Part shown: piece after piece, positions 51,774 through 60,559 of the stretch
Layout: the number at the start of each line of letters is the position of its first letter
Position numbering within the stretch: position 1 is the stretch's first letter
Source: Chryseobacterium angstadtii
Lineage (GTDB): Bacteria > Bacteroidota > Bacteroidia > Flavobacteriales > Weeksellaceae
Length of the DNA: 64,000 nucleotides
Assembly: GCF_001045465.1 (NCBI RefSeq)
Contig: NZ_LFND01000003.1
Coordinates: 248,001-312,000 of the forward strand
Direction: 5' to 3'
Notes under the pieces: model-generated
Seen by the model: only the letters and a program-made list of their open reading frames with translations
Told to the model about the DNA's origin: nothing
The model's database searches: none
Made by a program: the position numbers and the translations under genes

Positions 51774-53312
51774 ATGAAAAAAATTATATCTTTTTTAGCC
51801 TGTATATTCTTTCTGCAAGGCTTTGCTCAATCACTCGCATGGTCGAACTATGATTCCCTTCAAAATATGTATTCTTATTCCTGGGGAATAAACAGAGTAG
51901 ATAGTGACGGGAACGTTTATATGCTATATTCATCCGCTCCTGAACGGTTCAGAAATGATACATTCTACATAGAAAAATATACACCACAGGGAAGTTTTGA
52001 TCCCGGATTCGGAACCAATGGAGTTCTTAATCTGAGCGCATTATTAGGATATACATCTTCTGAAGAACCACCTTTACTTTCTTTTGAAGTAACGGAAAGC
52101 AATAAGGTTTTACTGCTTCTGGGAGCTCCCAACAATGGCAATCCAAAGCTTTTGCGTCTGAACGGAGATGGCACAATAGACCAGACTTACGGTGTTTCCG
52201 GGACTAAACAGATTTATATGGATCCTTTAAAATACAATAAACATTACCGTTCCGGTTTATACAAAGCAGGAACTAAGTATTTTATTTCACATAATTATTC
52301 GGACCTTCAGGACAAGCCAAGGGCAGAGATCGGATGTTTCAACGAATCCGGAGAACTGCTTACAGGCATGTTCGATCAGGGGCTTAAACAGGTTGATTAC
52401 GGAACTGCCTATAATTATACCCAGATTCAAAGTATGATGGTTTCAGGCTCTTCTCTGTATGTTCAGGGAGCCGGATACACCACATCTGCCACAAATATCC
52501 GAATCAATAAGATAGAAACTGCTTCAGGAATCCAGGATAATTCCTATGTGAGTCATCCTAGCCTGAATATTTCTTTCAACAATACCTATATTTTTCCTGA
52601 CGGGAAAGCTGTTGAAGGAAGCAGTGTGTCTGTGAGTCCGTCAAGAACAGATTTAAAACTGAAGAAATATCTGGCTGACGGGAGTGTTGATACTTCTTTT
52701 GGAACCAATGGAGAACTCAATATAGGATATCCATGGATCTCACTCAATTTTTCCAAAATACAGGCTCTTCCTAACGGGGATTTTCTTGTAGGAGTGGCTT
52801 ATGTTTCTACGGCAAGCTCAGGAAACAGGCAGAATGCTTTGATTTATGTAAAAAGTAACGGACAGATCAACAGCAGCTTCGGAGGGAATATTCCTAATAA
52901 CGGAGTACCGCTTGCCGGTTTTTTTGGCCTTGTTGGTTATTACGGATCTACGGCATCGTTCACTTTAAAGCCTGATTATCTAATGGTAACGGCCAGCAGA
53001 TCATACATGGGAGCAAGACTTGTTACTTCTAAGGTGAACTTTAACTCAGGAGCATTGTCTACAGATGAAATTAACCAATCATACACTTTCAGTTTCTATC
53101 CGAATCCGCTGAAATCGGTCGGTACGTTAACCGTGAAAGATGATGGTGAAGCTTCATTCAGCCTGTCTGATTCCAGCGGGAAGCTTATTGTAAGAAATCA
53201 GATCTTCAGAAACAAAACAGAAATTGATTTTTCTGCCCTTACCAAAGGAGTTTACTATCTGAGTATTAAACAAAAGGATAAAGAAAGCACAAGGAAAATC
53301 ATAAAAGAATAA
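51774..53312 (+). CDS. Secreted delta-60 repeat protein with type IX sorting domain
   Basis: A 512-residue secreted protein. It opens with signal peptide MKKIISFLACIFFLQGFAQ. Repeats of the delta-60 kind occur through the middle, seen as DPGFGTNGVLNL, DQTYGVSGTK, DTSFGTNGELNIG and NSSFGGNIPNNGV, which fold as a beta-propeller-like array. The last 75 residues are a type A T9SS sorting domain (FSFYPNPLKSVGTLTV, LSDSSGKLI, GVYYLSIKQKDKESTRKIIK). So the protein is carried across the outer membrane and probably attached to the cell surface. Function unknown. It has its own promoter and terminator. Confidence 0.88.
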   Translation: MKKIISFLACIFFLQGFAQSLAWSNYDSLQNMYSYSWGINRVDSDGNVYMLYSSAPERFRNDTFYIEKYTPQGSFDPGFGTNGVLNLSALLGYTSSEEPPLLSFEVTESNKVLLLLGAPNNGNPKLLRLNGDGTIDQTYGVSGTKQIYMDPLKYNKHYRSGLYKAGTKYFISHNYSDLQDKPRAEIGCFNESGELLTGMFDQGLKQVDYGTAYNYTQIQSMMVSGSSLYVQGAGYTTSATNIRINKIETASGIQDNSYVSHPSLNISFNNTYIFPDGKAVEGSSVSVSPSRTDLKLKKYLADGSVDTSFGTNGELNIGYPWISLNFSKIQALPNGDFLVGVAYVSTASSGNRQNALIYVKSNGQINSSFGGNIPNNGVPLAGFFGLVGYYGSTASFTLKPDYLMVTASRSYMGARLVTSKVNFNSGALSTDEINQSYTFSFYPNPLKSVGTLTVKDDGEASFSLSDSSGKLIVRNQIFRNKTEIDFSALTKGVYYLSIKQKDKESTRKIIKE

Positions 53313-53327
53313 TCATATCAATAGAAG

Positions 53328-53360
53328 CGCTCAGATAATACACTTATCTGGGCGTTTTAT
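53328..53360 (+). terminator. Terminator after the T9SS-secreted protein
   Basis: CGCTCAGATAA (53328-53338) pairs with TTATCTGGGCG (53344-53354) with one G-U pair, followed by TTTTATTT. Confidence 0.7.
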
Positions 53361-53469
53361 TTGTAGTCATCTGCCAGCTCATGGATCTTTTTATGTTTTA
53401 TTTAAAGGATAATGGTTTGGGTTTCGTCTATTCTGATGAATATTTCTAATTTTACTCGGCCATTTAAAG

Positions 53470-54342
53470 ATGAAACAAAGTATTCCAACATATGATCTGA
53501 GCAGCATTACCCATCATGGTATTCTGATTGAAAGGATTGAAAAACGGACCATGAGTACGGAAGACAATCTTTTTGATAAAGGAATTCATCGCGACAGCCA
53601 TTATATTTTCACCTATCTGGAAAGCGGTCGTGCCAGGATGATGGTTGATTTTAAAACGATAGAAGCTCAAGATTCTGCGGTATTTTTTCTGCTGCCGGGG
53701 CAGGTGCATGCAGGGATGCTGATGGAAAATGTCAGCGGATGGTTTGTAGCTGTGAAAGCAGATCTGCTGCCCGATACTGTACGGTCGGTTTTTGAAGAGG
53801 TTCTGATCGATATACAACCTGTTTTCCTTGATAAGAGCACTGCCGGGAAACTGAGTTTATGTGCAGAAATGCTGGAAATGTCCTGTACAGAAGAGATGCT
53901 GGCTACCAGAGAAGGATTTCTTGTGGTTCAGTCTTTAATGAATGCTTTTGCAGGAATGTATGCCATGATTTTTTTAGGAGAAAAGAGTTCTGAAATATCC
54001 AGTGAAGGCCGTGCACTTCAACTGACCCGGACATTCAGAATTTTGGTAAGAAAAGAATTTAAAACGATAAAAAGCCCTTCCGCTTATGCGGAAGCCATGA
54101 ATATTTCACGGGGCTATCTTACGGATGTGATCCGGGAGGTTACAGGAAAATCTGTACAGTACTGGATTCATCAGGAAGTTTTAATAGAAGCTAAAAGGCT
54201 TCTGTACTTTACCCAGCTTACTGTTAAAGAAATTGCTTACGAGCTTGGATACAGCGATCATACTTATTTTTCCCGTTTATTTTCTAAGGTTGAAGGCTGC
54301 CCGCCATCTGAATTCCGTAACAAGACCGGAAATAAATACTAA
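53470..54342 (+). CDS. AraC-family transcriptional regulator (cupin type)
   Basis: A 290-residue cytoplasmic regulator. Residues about 20-150 form a cupin-like sensor domain (HYIFTYLESGRARMMVDFK, FFLLPGQVHAGM), and residues about 190-290 the AraC DNA-binding domain with two helix-turn-helix units (AEAMNISRGYLTDVIREVTG and IAYELGYSDHTYFSRLFSKV). It is 81 bp upstream of the siderophore-interacting flavoreductase on the same strand, which suggests control of that gene or co-expression with it. Confidence 0.9.
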   Translation: MKQSIPTYDLSSITHHGILIERIEKRTMSTEDNLFDKGIHRDSHYIFTYLESGRARMMVDFKTIEAQDSAVFFLLPGQVHAGMLMENVSGWFVAVKADLLPDTVRSVFEEVLIDIQPVFLDKSTAGKLSLCAEMLEMSCTEEMLATREGFLVVQSLMNAFAGMYAMIFLGEKSSEISSEGRALQLTRTFRILVRKEFKTIKSPSAYAEAMNISRGYLTDVIREVTGKSVQYWIHQEVLIEAKRLLYFTQLTVKEIAYELGYSDHTYFSRLFSKVEGCPPSEFRNKTGNKY

Positions 54343-54423
54343 ACCGCGAATTGTCCAATCAATTCCCTGAAATGGCTATCGGCCGGTTTCCATTTTGAAG
54401 CTTCCTTTGTATTAAAATTATTT

Positions 54424-55146
54424 ATGCCAAGCCTACCGAAATGGATCAATGACACTTTTGAAAATGTCATGGCCTCAAAATTTAAAGAATGTACCGTTAC
54501 CCATATAGAAACTGTTTCAAAAGATCTTCGTATGATCCGTTTTACTTCCGATCTGGAAGATGTTCCTTTTGAACCTGCCTATGCCATTGGAATACGTGTC
54601 AACGAAAGGGATTTTCGTAATTACTCCCCATTCAATTTTAATAAGTATGCAGGAACTTTTGATGTGATATTCCATCTTCATGATATGGATTCTGTAGGAG
54701 GAAGTTTCATTAACAGTCTTTCCAAAGGCGACACCACAAAAATTTTAATGCCCAGAGGAAAACGTTTCTTCGATCTTGATGCAGATATTCACTTTTCCAT
54801 AGGCGATGAAACGTCACTGGGAAGCTCCATCGCAATAAAAGAAGCAGCAGAAGAAATTGGCGGTTCATTTGTCTGTCTCCACGAACTGGAAGAACCTTCC
54901 ATATTGAAAGATCTGGAACTGTACGGCTATCACACCGCGAAAAACGATATCCAGAACATTATGGACGCTTTAAACGATTTTTTAAGAGAAGAAAAGCAGG
55001 CTGTCCAGAATAACGAAGCCGTGTTTTATCTTACAGGAAACGGAAATACCATGTCCGTAGTCCGGAAATTCCTTAAAGCAAAGGGCGTGGATGGGAAGTG
55101 TGTGAGATCGCAGGCGTATTGGATGGAGGGGAAGAGGGGGTTGTAG
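54424..55146 (+). CDS. Siderophore-interacting protein (NAD(P)H ferric-siderophore reductase)
   Basis: A 240-residue flavoreductase of the SIP/ViuB family, which releases iron by reducing ferric siderophores in the cytoplasm. The FAD-binding motif is RNYSPFNF near residue 60. GGSFINSLSKGDTTKILMPRG is the second flavin-contacting segment (here quoted up to 20 residues as GGSFINSLSKGD), and the NAD(P)H domain includes FYLTGNGNTMSVVRKFLK. It begins shortly after the AraC gene. No siderophore biosynthesis genes are in the window. Confidence 0.85.
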   Translation: MPSLPKWINDTFENVMASKFKECTVTHIETVSKDLRMIRFTSDLEDVPFEPAYAIGIRVNERDFRNYSPFNFNKYAGTFDVIFHLHDMDSVGGSFINSLSKGDTTKILMPRGKRFFDLDADIHFSIGDETSLGSSIAIKEAAEEIGGSFVCLHELEEPSILKDLELYGYHTAKNDIQNIMDALNDFLREEKQAVQNNEAVFYLTGNGNTMSVVRKFLKAKGVDGKCVRSQAYWMEGKRGL

Positions 55147-55381
55147 TATGAGCTCTTATAATAATCATTTGATATAGCTGACTTGTTATTGTCAGGATTT
55201 TAGGATGCATCATTTTTATAAAATATATACAACCTATTTTAGAGTAATTGTTAATTTTGATTAACCATCAATATTTTTTTATACTATTTATATTTTTACA
55301 GAAATCAAACTTCTTAGAAGATTTTATCTATAAATTTATTATTTTTAAGGTAAAATTGAAACCCTGATTTAAAATCAATGT

Positions 55382-55708
55382 ATGATAGATACTGAAACCT
55401 TACAAAAACTTTTAAAATTTCGCGATGATCGTGACTGGGAACAGTTTCATAATTCTAAAGATCTAGCCCTAGCTTTATCAATTGAGGCTTCTGAACTGTT
55501 GGAGGTTTTTTTATGGAAAAAAGAGGAAGATTTTAGTAGGGATAAGCTGGAAGAGGAATTGGCTGATGTATTTATGTATGGCCTTCTACTTGCTCACAAA
55601 AATAATGTTGATATAAATAGTATTATTTTAAGAAAGCTTCAAAAGAATGACGAGAAGTATCCGGTAAATAAGGCGAAAGGAAAGGCTGACAAATACGATG
55701 AACTGTAA
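55382..55708 (+). CDS. MazG-like nucleotide pyrophosphohydrolase
   Basis: A 108-residue all-alpha NTP pyrophosphohydrolase of the MazG/RS21-C6 (dCTPase-like) type. The metal-binding motif ExxE...ExxD is seen in IEASELLEVFLW and EEELADVFMYG. The N-terminal helix (LLKFRDDRDWEQFHNSKDLA) is the usual one. It hydrolyses (deoxy)nucleoside triphosphates to monophosphate and pyrophosphate. It ends 8 bp before the large helicase fusion, so the two act together. In a defence setting this could mean removal of nucleotides needed by a phage. That role is inference. Confidence 0.85.
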   Translation: MIDTETLQKLLKFRDDRDWEQFHNSKDLALALSIEASELLEVFLWKKEEDFSRDKLEEELADVFMYGLLLAHKNNVDINSIILRKLQKNDEKYPVNKAKGKADKYDEL

Positions 55709-55716
55709 TTTTGGAG

Positions 55717-57891
55717 ATGAATAATTTTTTAATTACCGAAGAGTATAACTTTGATTTCTTCATTGAAGATAAAATAAATAATAATCATAGGGATTATTTG
55801 ACTTGGCCTATAGTATATTTTTTGAAAAATGAACGGAAGAAATCTGCCTATATTGGGGAAACAACGGATGTTCTCACTAGAATAAACACGCATTTAAAGT
55901 CAGACGAAAAAAAACATTTATCATCGGTAAACCTGATTTTAAGTGATCTTTTTCATAAGTCTGCCACATTAGATTTAGAGGCTAATCTTATTAAGTATAT
56001 CGCTGCAGATGGGAAATATGCTTTAAAAAATGGCAACCTAGGGATTTCTAATCATCAATATCACGAAAAGAAAGTATATTGGGAATTGTTTAAAAGTATA
56101 TGGGGTGAACTTATTAATAGAGGAATTGCCCACCAACAGTTGAAAGATATTGATAATTCTGATCTTTTTAAATATTCACCCTATAAGTCACTTTCAAAAG
56201 AACAAATTAAGGGTTTAAAAATGATCTTAAACTGCCTGCTGGATAGAAATGCTAAAGTAAGCCTTATACATGGAGGAGCTGGAACAGGTAAATCCATTTT
56301 GGCTATTTTTCTATTTAAACTATTAAAAACGGACTTACGTGATTTTAATTATACTGATTTTGATGGAGAAGACAAAGAATTATTCTCCCTGGTAGAAGAA
56401 GTCAAAGAGAAATATAATAATTTAGATATGGCTTTGGTGATTCCAATGGCTTCATTCAGAAAGACTATTTCTAATGTTTTTAAAAATGTAGATGGATTGT
56501 CGGCCAAAATGGTAATCGGGCCTGCAGACTTAGGAAGAAAGACATATGACTTGGTTATTGTAGATGAAGGACACCGTTTAAGACGAAGGGTGAATTTGGG
56601 ATCTTATTATCGTGGATTTGATAACAATTGTCTGAGGCTTGGCTTGGATAAATTTACAGCTTCAGAACTTGATTGGGTTAAAAAACAAAGTAAAAAATCT
56701 ATTATTTTTTATGATCAATACCAATCAATAAAACCTTCAGATACGACAAGAGATAGCTTTAAGAAGTTAGAAAAAGAATCTTCTACGCGAACAGAAAGAT
56801 TAAAAAGTCAATTTAGGGTTCGTGGCGGGAATAAGTACATAAAGCTTATTTATAAACTTTTTGATGAATCATCTAATTCTTCTGTAGAGAAGTATAAAAT
56901 TAGCTCTTACGAGTTTTATATTTTTGATAATCTGGCAGAGATGGTTGATAGAATCAAAAAGAAAGATCACATTCATGGTTTATCAAGAATGGTAGCCGGT
57001 TTTGCCTGGGAATGGATTTCTAAAAAAAAGCCGGAACAGTTTGATATTGTTATTGGTGATGATAAGTTAAAATGGAATAGTAAGGACAAGGATTGGGTAA
57101 ATTCTAAAAACGCTATTAATGAAGTAGGGTGTATTCATACTACACAAGGATATGACTTGAATTATGCTGGAGTCATTATTGGTCCTGAGTTAGATTATGA
57201 CTTTGAAGCGCAAAAATTTGTTGTTTATAAAAGTCGATACAAAGATAAAAATGGTAAACATTCTATTAAAGATGATGACGAACTTCTAGAGTATGTCATT
57301 AATATTTATAAGACTATATTATTGAGAGGTATTCAGGGTACATATGTATATATATGCAATGAAAATTTAAGACTGTTCATGCAACGGTTTGTTCCTTTGT
57401 ATGTATCCAAAATTAGTAATAAGAAGATTGATTTTTTAAATGAACCATCTGAAAATACCATTCCTTTTTACGATCTGGAAATAGCAGCAGGTACATTTTC
57501 TGAACTTCAGGAATCCGGGGAAACAAAATATATTGAAGTGGAAAGTTCATTAGTAGGGAATGAATATTTTGCTTGCAAAGTTATCGGAGAATCCATGAAT
57601 AAGATCATACCTAATGGAAGCATCTGTTTATTTAAAAAGTATAATGGAGGCACCCGTAACGGATTAATCGTATTGACCGAGGGTAGGTGCATTTTTGATG
57701 AAGAATACGGTTCTAGCTATACAATCAAGGAATATTCTAGCAAAAAAATAGCTAATGATGAAGGATGGTATCATGAAGAAATTATTTTGTTACCTAGATC
57801 AACAGATAGACAATTCAAAAAGCTTGTGCTTAAGTATGATGATGTTATTGATTTTAAAGTGATTGGGACTTTTGTTAAGGTGTTGGAGTAG
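55717..57891 (+). CDS. GIY-YIG nuclease - DUF2075 SF1 helicase - S24 peptidase fusion
   Basis: About 724 residues from the ATG at 55717. N-terminal GIY-YIG nuclease domain (about 28-110: IVYFL, AYIGETTD, Arg in LTRINTH and the metal Glu in LEANLIKYI). The middle is a DUF2075-type SF1 helicase/ATPase (about 170-560; Walker A GGAGTGKS with Lys192, Walker B DLVIVDEGH with Asp283-Glu284, an Arg-rich motif SQFRVRGG, and GCIHTTQGYDLNYAGVIIG). The C-terminus (about 585-724) is a LexA/S24-type peptidase domain with Ser626 in GESMNK and Lys671 in YTIKEY at the right spacing of 45 residues or slightly over the usual. Possible role: DNA-sensing nuclease with self-processing or sensor control in phage defence. 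AT-rich relative to flanking metabolic genes. Confidence 0.82.
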   Translation: MNNFLITEEYNFDFFIEDKINNNHRDYLTWPIVYFLKNERKKSAYIGETTDVLTRINTHLKSDEKKHLSSVNLILSDLFHKSATLDLEANLIKYIAADGKYALKNGNLGISNHQYHEKKVYWELFKSIWGELINRGIAHQQLKDIDNSDLFKYSPYKSLSKEQIKGLKMILNCLLDRNAKVSLIHGGAGTGKSILAIFLFKLLKTDLRDFNYTDFDGEDKELFSLVEEVKEKYNNLDMALVIPMASFRKTISNVFKNVDGLSAKMVIGPADLGRKTYDLVIVDEGHRLRRRVNLGSYYRGFDNNCLRLGLDKFTASELDWVKKQSKKSIIFYDQYQSIKPSDTTRDSFKKLEKESSTRTERLKSQFRVRGGNKYIKLIYKLFDESSNSSVEKYKISSYEFYIFDNLAEMVDRIKKKDHIHGLSRMVAGFAWEWISKKKPEQFDIVIGDDKLKWNSKDKDWVNSKNAINEVGCIHTTQGYDLNYAGVIIGPELDYDFEAQKFVVYKSRYKDKNGKHSIKDDDELLEYVINIYKTILLRGIQGTYVYICNENLRLFMQRFVPLYVSKISNKKIDFLNEPSENTIPFYDLEIAAGTFSELQESGETKYIEVESSLVGNEYFACKVIGESMNKIIPNGSICLFKKYNGGTRNGLIVLTEGRCIFDEEYGSSYTIKEYSSKKIANDEGWYHEEIILLPRSTDRQFKKLVLKYDDVIDFKVIGTFVKVLE

Positions 57892-57958
57892 ATAGTTGAA
57901 AATAGTTGTTCTTAGACAATGACTTCATTAGGCCCGATTATATATTTCTAATGGTTAT

Positions 57959-58115
57959 AGATATATGACCCAAGCAGGATATATATTAATCTCTTCGATA
58001 ACGACTATGAAAATCTCATAAAGACCTAGACCTTCCGATAGAAAAAATTAAAACCTTGAAAGAGCAGATTGACTCCCTGAAACAGGAAGTAAAAAGCCTT
58101 AAATCCAAAAAATAA
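57959..58115 (+). pseudogene. Frameshifted remnant of a gene with a coiled-coil C-terminus
   Basis: One frame reads ..IYINLFDNDYENLIKT and stops at a TAG near 58031; a second frame overlapping it reads DLDLPIEKIKTLKEQIDSL and then KQEVKSLKSKK, ending with TAA at 58113-58115. Joined by a frameshift near 58022-58030 they give a plausible protein tail with a leucine/lysine coiled coil, of the kind seen at the end of short helix-turn-helix regulators in Bacteroidota. No start codon with an intact upstream part remains. Confidence 0.4.
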
Positions 58116-58150
58116 TTCCGTTCCTTTTAAAAGGAAATAATACAATAAAA

Positions 58151-58182
58151 AATACCGCTTCTATGAGGCGGTATTTTTTTTG
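58151..58182 (+). terminator. Terminator upstream of mcrB
   Basis: AATACCGC (58151-58158) pairs with GCGGTATT (58168-58175) followed by a T-run. It separates the helicase-fusion unit from McrBC. Confidence 0.8.
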
Positions 58183-58309
58183 GAATGGCTAGATTTTCAG
58201 AAAATATTATGTTTTCCCGTAAGCAGGAATTAAAGTTTTTCCTTATACTTGCGGGTAATATATAAAGTATTCACAGAGATCTTCTGTGATAATCTATAAA
58301 ACTAAAAAC

Positions 58310-60559
58310 ATGAAGATTTTTTTTGGAAAAATAAAAGAAACAACAGGTAATCAACAGATCCAGGAAGCGTATTATGAAACTCTGAGTCCTATGAAATTAG
58401 GAGAGTTGAAAGAAGGAGATTATGCATTTATAATATCCGGAAGATCTGTACATCTTTGGCAGGCAAGAGAAAAACTTGATATTGACGGGCATCCCAAAAT
58501 GAACTTTGATGTCATACACAAAGATCTTCCTTTAACATCTCAAAAATTTGTAGCATTTAAATATTTTAGACTGGATAGCAGCTTGATTGTACTTACCATT
58601 CGCCAGTCACCCAAGGCGTTTTATCCTATTCAATTATCTGACAGTTCTTTTACAGAAGATATGTTGCGTGATCGGCAGAGCTACGAAGACGAGGAGAATT
58701 TCAGAAAAATAAAAGTCTTACAATCAGAAAATGATACCGAAAGGAATAGTATTGATATCCAGCTTTATTTTGATTTGAATAATCACTTGAAGATGGTAAA
58801 AAGTTCTTTTTTTGATCCCGGTTTATTTACTCATTTCGTAGACAATTTGTCCAGAGAAGGAAATGGTAGAAAAATGAAAGATGCCGCCCTTAAAAAAATA
58901 AGTAAAGGATTAGAAGGAAATGTTGTTTATTCCTATGAACAATTGCCTATTCTCCGTATGTATGATGCTTTATTTAATGAGTATGGGAGCCCGGATGATG
59001 CAGAAACCATAAGAACGGCAGACGAATTATCCACTGACGAACATCGGTCCGAACCTCTGGAAATGAAATCTTTTAATCAGATTTATTATGGACCTCCGGG
59101 AACAGGAAAAACCTATTTGGTGCGAAAAAACTTTTGTTTGGAAGAAGAGATCGTTACCCATACTCAATTAAGAACCAAGCTTGATATTTCCCGTACATTC
59201 TGGCATTTAGCACCGGGAAGAAATGGTTATTTATGGGATAAATTAAAGGATGGGAATATTCTTGGCTATGAATGGGTCGATAAATCCTGGGGAGATTTGC
59301 ATCAGCTTACACCCAAACATATAGAAGAAGAGGGCTGGGGAAATTATCAATTGATATCTTATTTGCGTGAAGTGAAAAAAGGAGATTATATCTGTGTAAT
59401 TTCCGGAAGAAGCTTTTTAGGAATTGCTGAGGTTTTAGAAGATTATAATTATACGGAAGCCATAAATAATGATCTGGCTTTTCAGACAGTTCCTGTAAAA
59501 TGGTTAAAAAAATTCGAACATCCAATATATTTAAACAGTTCTCAAACCAAAACTTTTGTAAGACTAAATCATGGTACCAGATGGAGCTCTTTAATAACAT
59601 CATTAAGAGAAAGTGGATTTTATTTTGAAGATAATGAAAGTGTTGACGGCAATATAGTGAGCCCTAAGAATTTTACATTTATAACATTTCATCAGTCTTT
59701 TTCCTACGAAGATTTTATAGAAGGTATTAAACCTGTTCTGGCAGACCCGGATGAAGAAGGCTCTGAGAAACTTCAATATGAACTTGTATCCGGAATATTT
59801 TATCACGCTTGCGAAAAAGCAGCGCAGCTGGCAGGCTATGAAACACTTCAGGCTTGTTTATCGGATACAAAGCTAAACAGACATAGAAAATTTGGGAAAG
59901 ATGTTCAGGAATATTACTTAATTATTGATGAATTAAACCGTGGCAATGTAGCCTCTATTTTTGGAGAGCTCATCACGCTTATAGAAGATGACAAGCGCTT
60001 AGGAACTGATTCTGAAATTGTAATAACATTGCCTTATTCTAAAAGCCTGTTTGGAGTTCCTAAAAATTTAAGAATTATTGGGACTATGAATACCGCAGAT
60101 AGAAGTATAGAAGCATTAGATACTGCTTTCAGAAGAAGGTTTTCTTTCGAAGAGATAATGCCGGATTCCACTTATCTGGAGGGTAAGGGAGAGAGTCTTG
60201 GTGTTGATCTGAAAAAGCTTTTAGAAACAATTAATGAGCGTTTGGAAAAATTATTAAGCAGAGATCACACTATTGGACATTCGTTTTTTATCAAAGTAAA
60301 CGAAATAAAAGATTTAAAATTGGCTTTTATTAATAAGATCATCCCTTTATTACAAGAATATTTTTACAATGATTATGCTCGAATAGGCTTGATTCTGGGT
60401 TCTTCATTTTTAGATATTAAGAAAAGCAAAACTTCTTTTATGAATGTTGATCAATATGATTCTTCAGATTTTGAAGACAGAATAGTTTACTCAATGAAGA
60501 GATTGGACGACATCTCTGAATTTGAATTTTTTGAAATGATCAAAAGCATTTATGAGTAA
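58310..60559 (+). CDS. mcrB: McrB-like AAA+ GTPase/ATPase with PUA/EVE-like insertion
   Basis: A 749-residue motor and specificity subunit of a McrBC modification-dependent restriction system (ATG at 58310 chosen; a GTG at 58286 adds 8 residues). Residues 1-230 form a target-recognition region containing GDYAFIISGRS. The AAA+ module has Walker A GPPGTGKT (Lys267), Walker B LIIDELNRGN (Asp540-Glu541), sensor GTMNTADRSI and Arg finger AFRRRFSF. Between Walker A and FITFHQSFSYEDFIEG (about 453) lie about 170 extra residues with FWHLAPGRNGYLWDKL and GDYICVISGRSFLGIAEV, a PUA/EVE-like domain inside the motor, whose GDY-ISGRS motif echoes the N-terminal one. It should bind modified bases in phage DNA. 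Overlaps mcrC by 8 bp. Confidence 0.88.
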   Translation: MKIFFGKIKETTGNQQIQEAYYETLSPMKLGELKEGDYAFIISGRSVHLWQAREKLDIDGHPKMNFDVIHKDLPLTSQKFVAFKYFRLDSSLIVLTIRQSPKAFYPIQLSDSSFTEDMLRDRQSYEDEENFRKIKVLQSENDTERNSIDIQLYFDLNNHLKMVKSSFFDPGLFTHFVDNLSREGNGRKMKDAALKKISKGLEGNVVYSYEQLPILRMYDALFNEYGSPDDAETIRTADELSTDEHRSEPLEMKSFNQIYYGPPGTGKTYLVRKNFCLEEEIVTHTQLRTKLDISRTFWHLAPGRNGYLWDKLKDGNILGYEWVDKSWGDLHQLTPKHIEEEGWGNYQLISYLREVKKGDYICVISGRSFLGIAEVLEDYNYTEAINNDLAFQTVPVKWLKKFEHPIYLNSSQTKTFVRLNHGTRWSSLITSLRESGFYFEDNESVDGNIVSPKNFTFITFHQSFSYEDFIEGIKPVLADPDEEGSEKLQYELVSGIFYHACEKAAQLAGYETLQACLSDTKLNRHRKFGKDVQEYYLIIDELNRGNVASIFGELITLIEDDKRLGTDSEIVITLPYSKSLFGVPKNLRIIGTMNTADRSIEALDTAFRRRFSFEEIMPDSTYLEGKGESLGVDLKKLLETINERLEKLLSRDHTIGHSFFIKVNEIKDLKLAFINKIIPLLQEYFYNDYARIGLILGSSFLDIKKSKTSFMNVDQYDSSDFEDRIVYSMKRLDDISEFEFFEMIKSIYE

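Larger units (their letters stand above)
57892..58309 (+). other. Intergenic region between the helicase fusion and McrBC
   Basis: About 418 bp. It holds a frameshifted gene remnant (57959-58115) and a strong terminator (58151-58182), after which about 125 bp lead to mcrB. No exact TAnnTTTG precedes mcrB; TATACTTG near 58244 is one base off. Confidence 0.45.
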
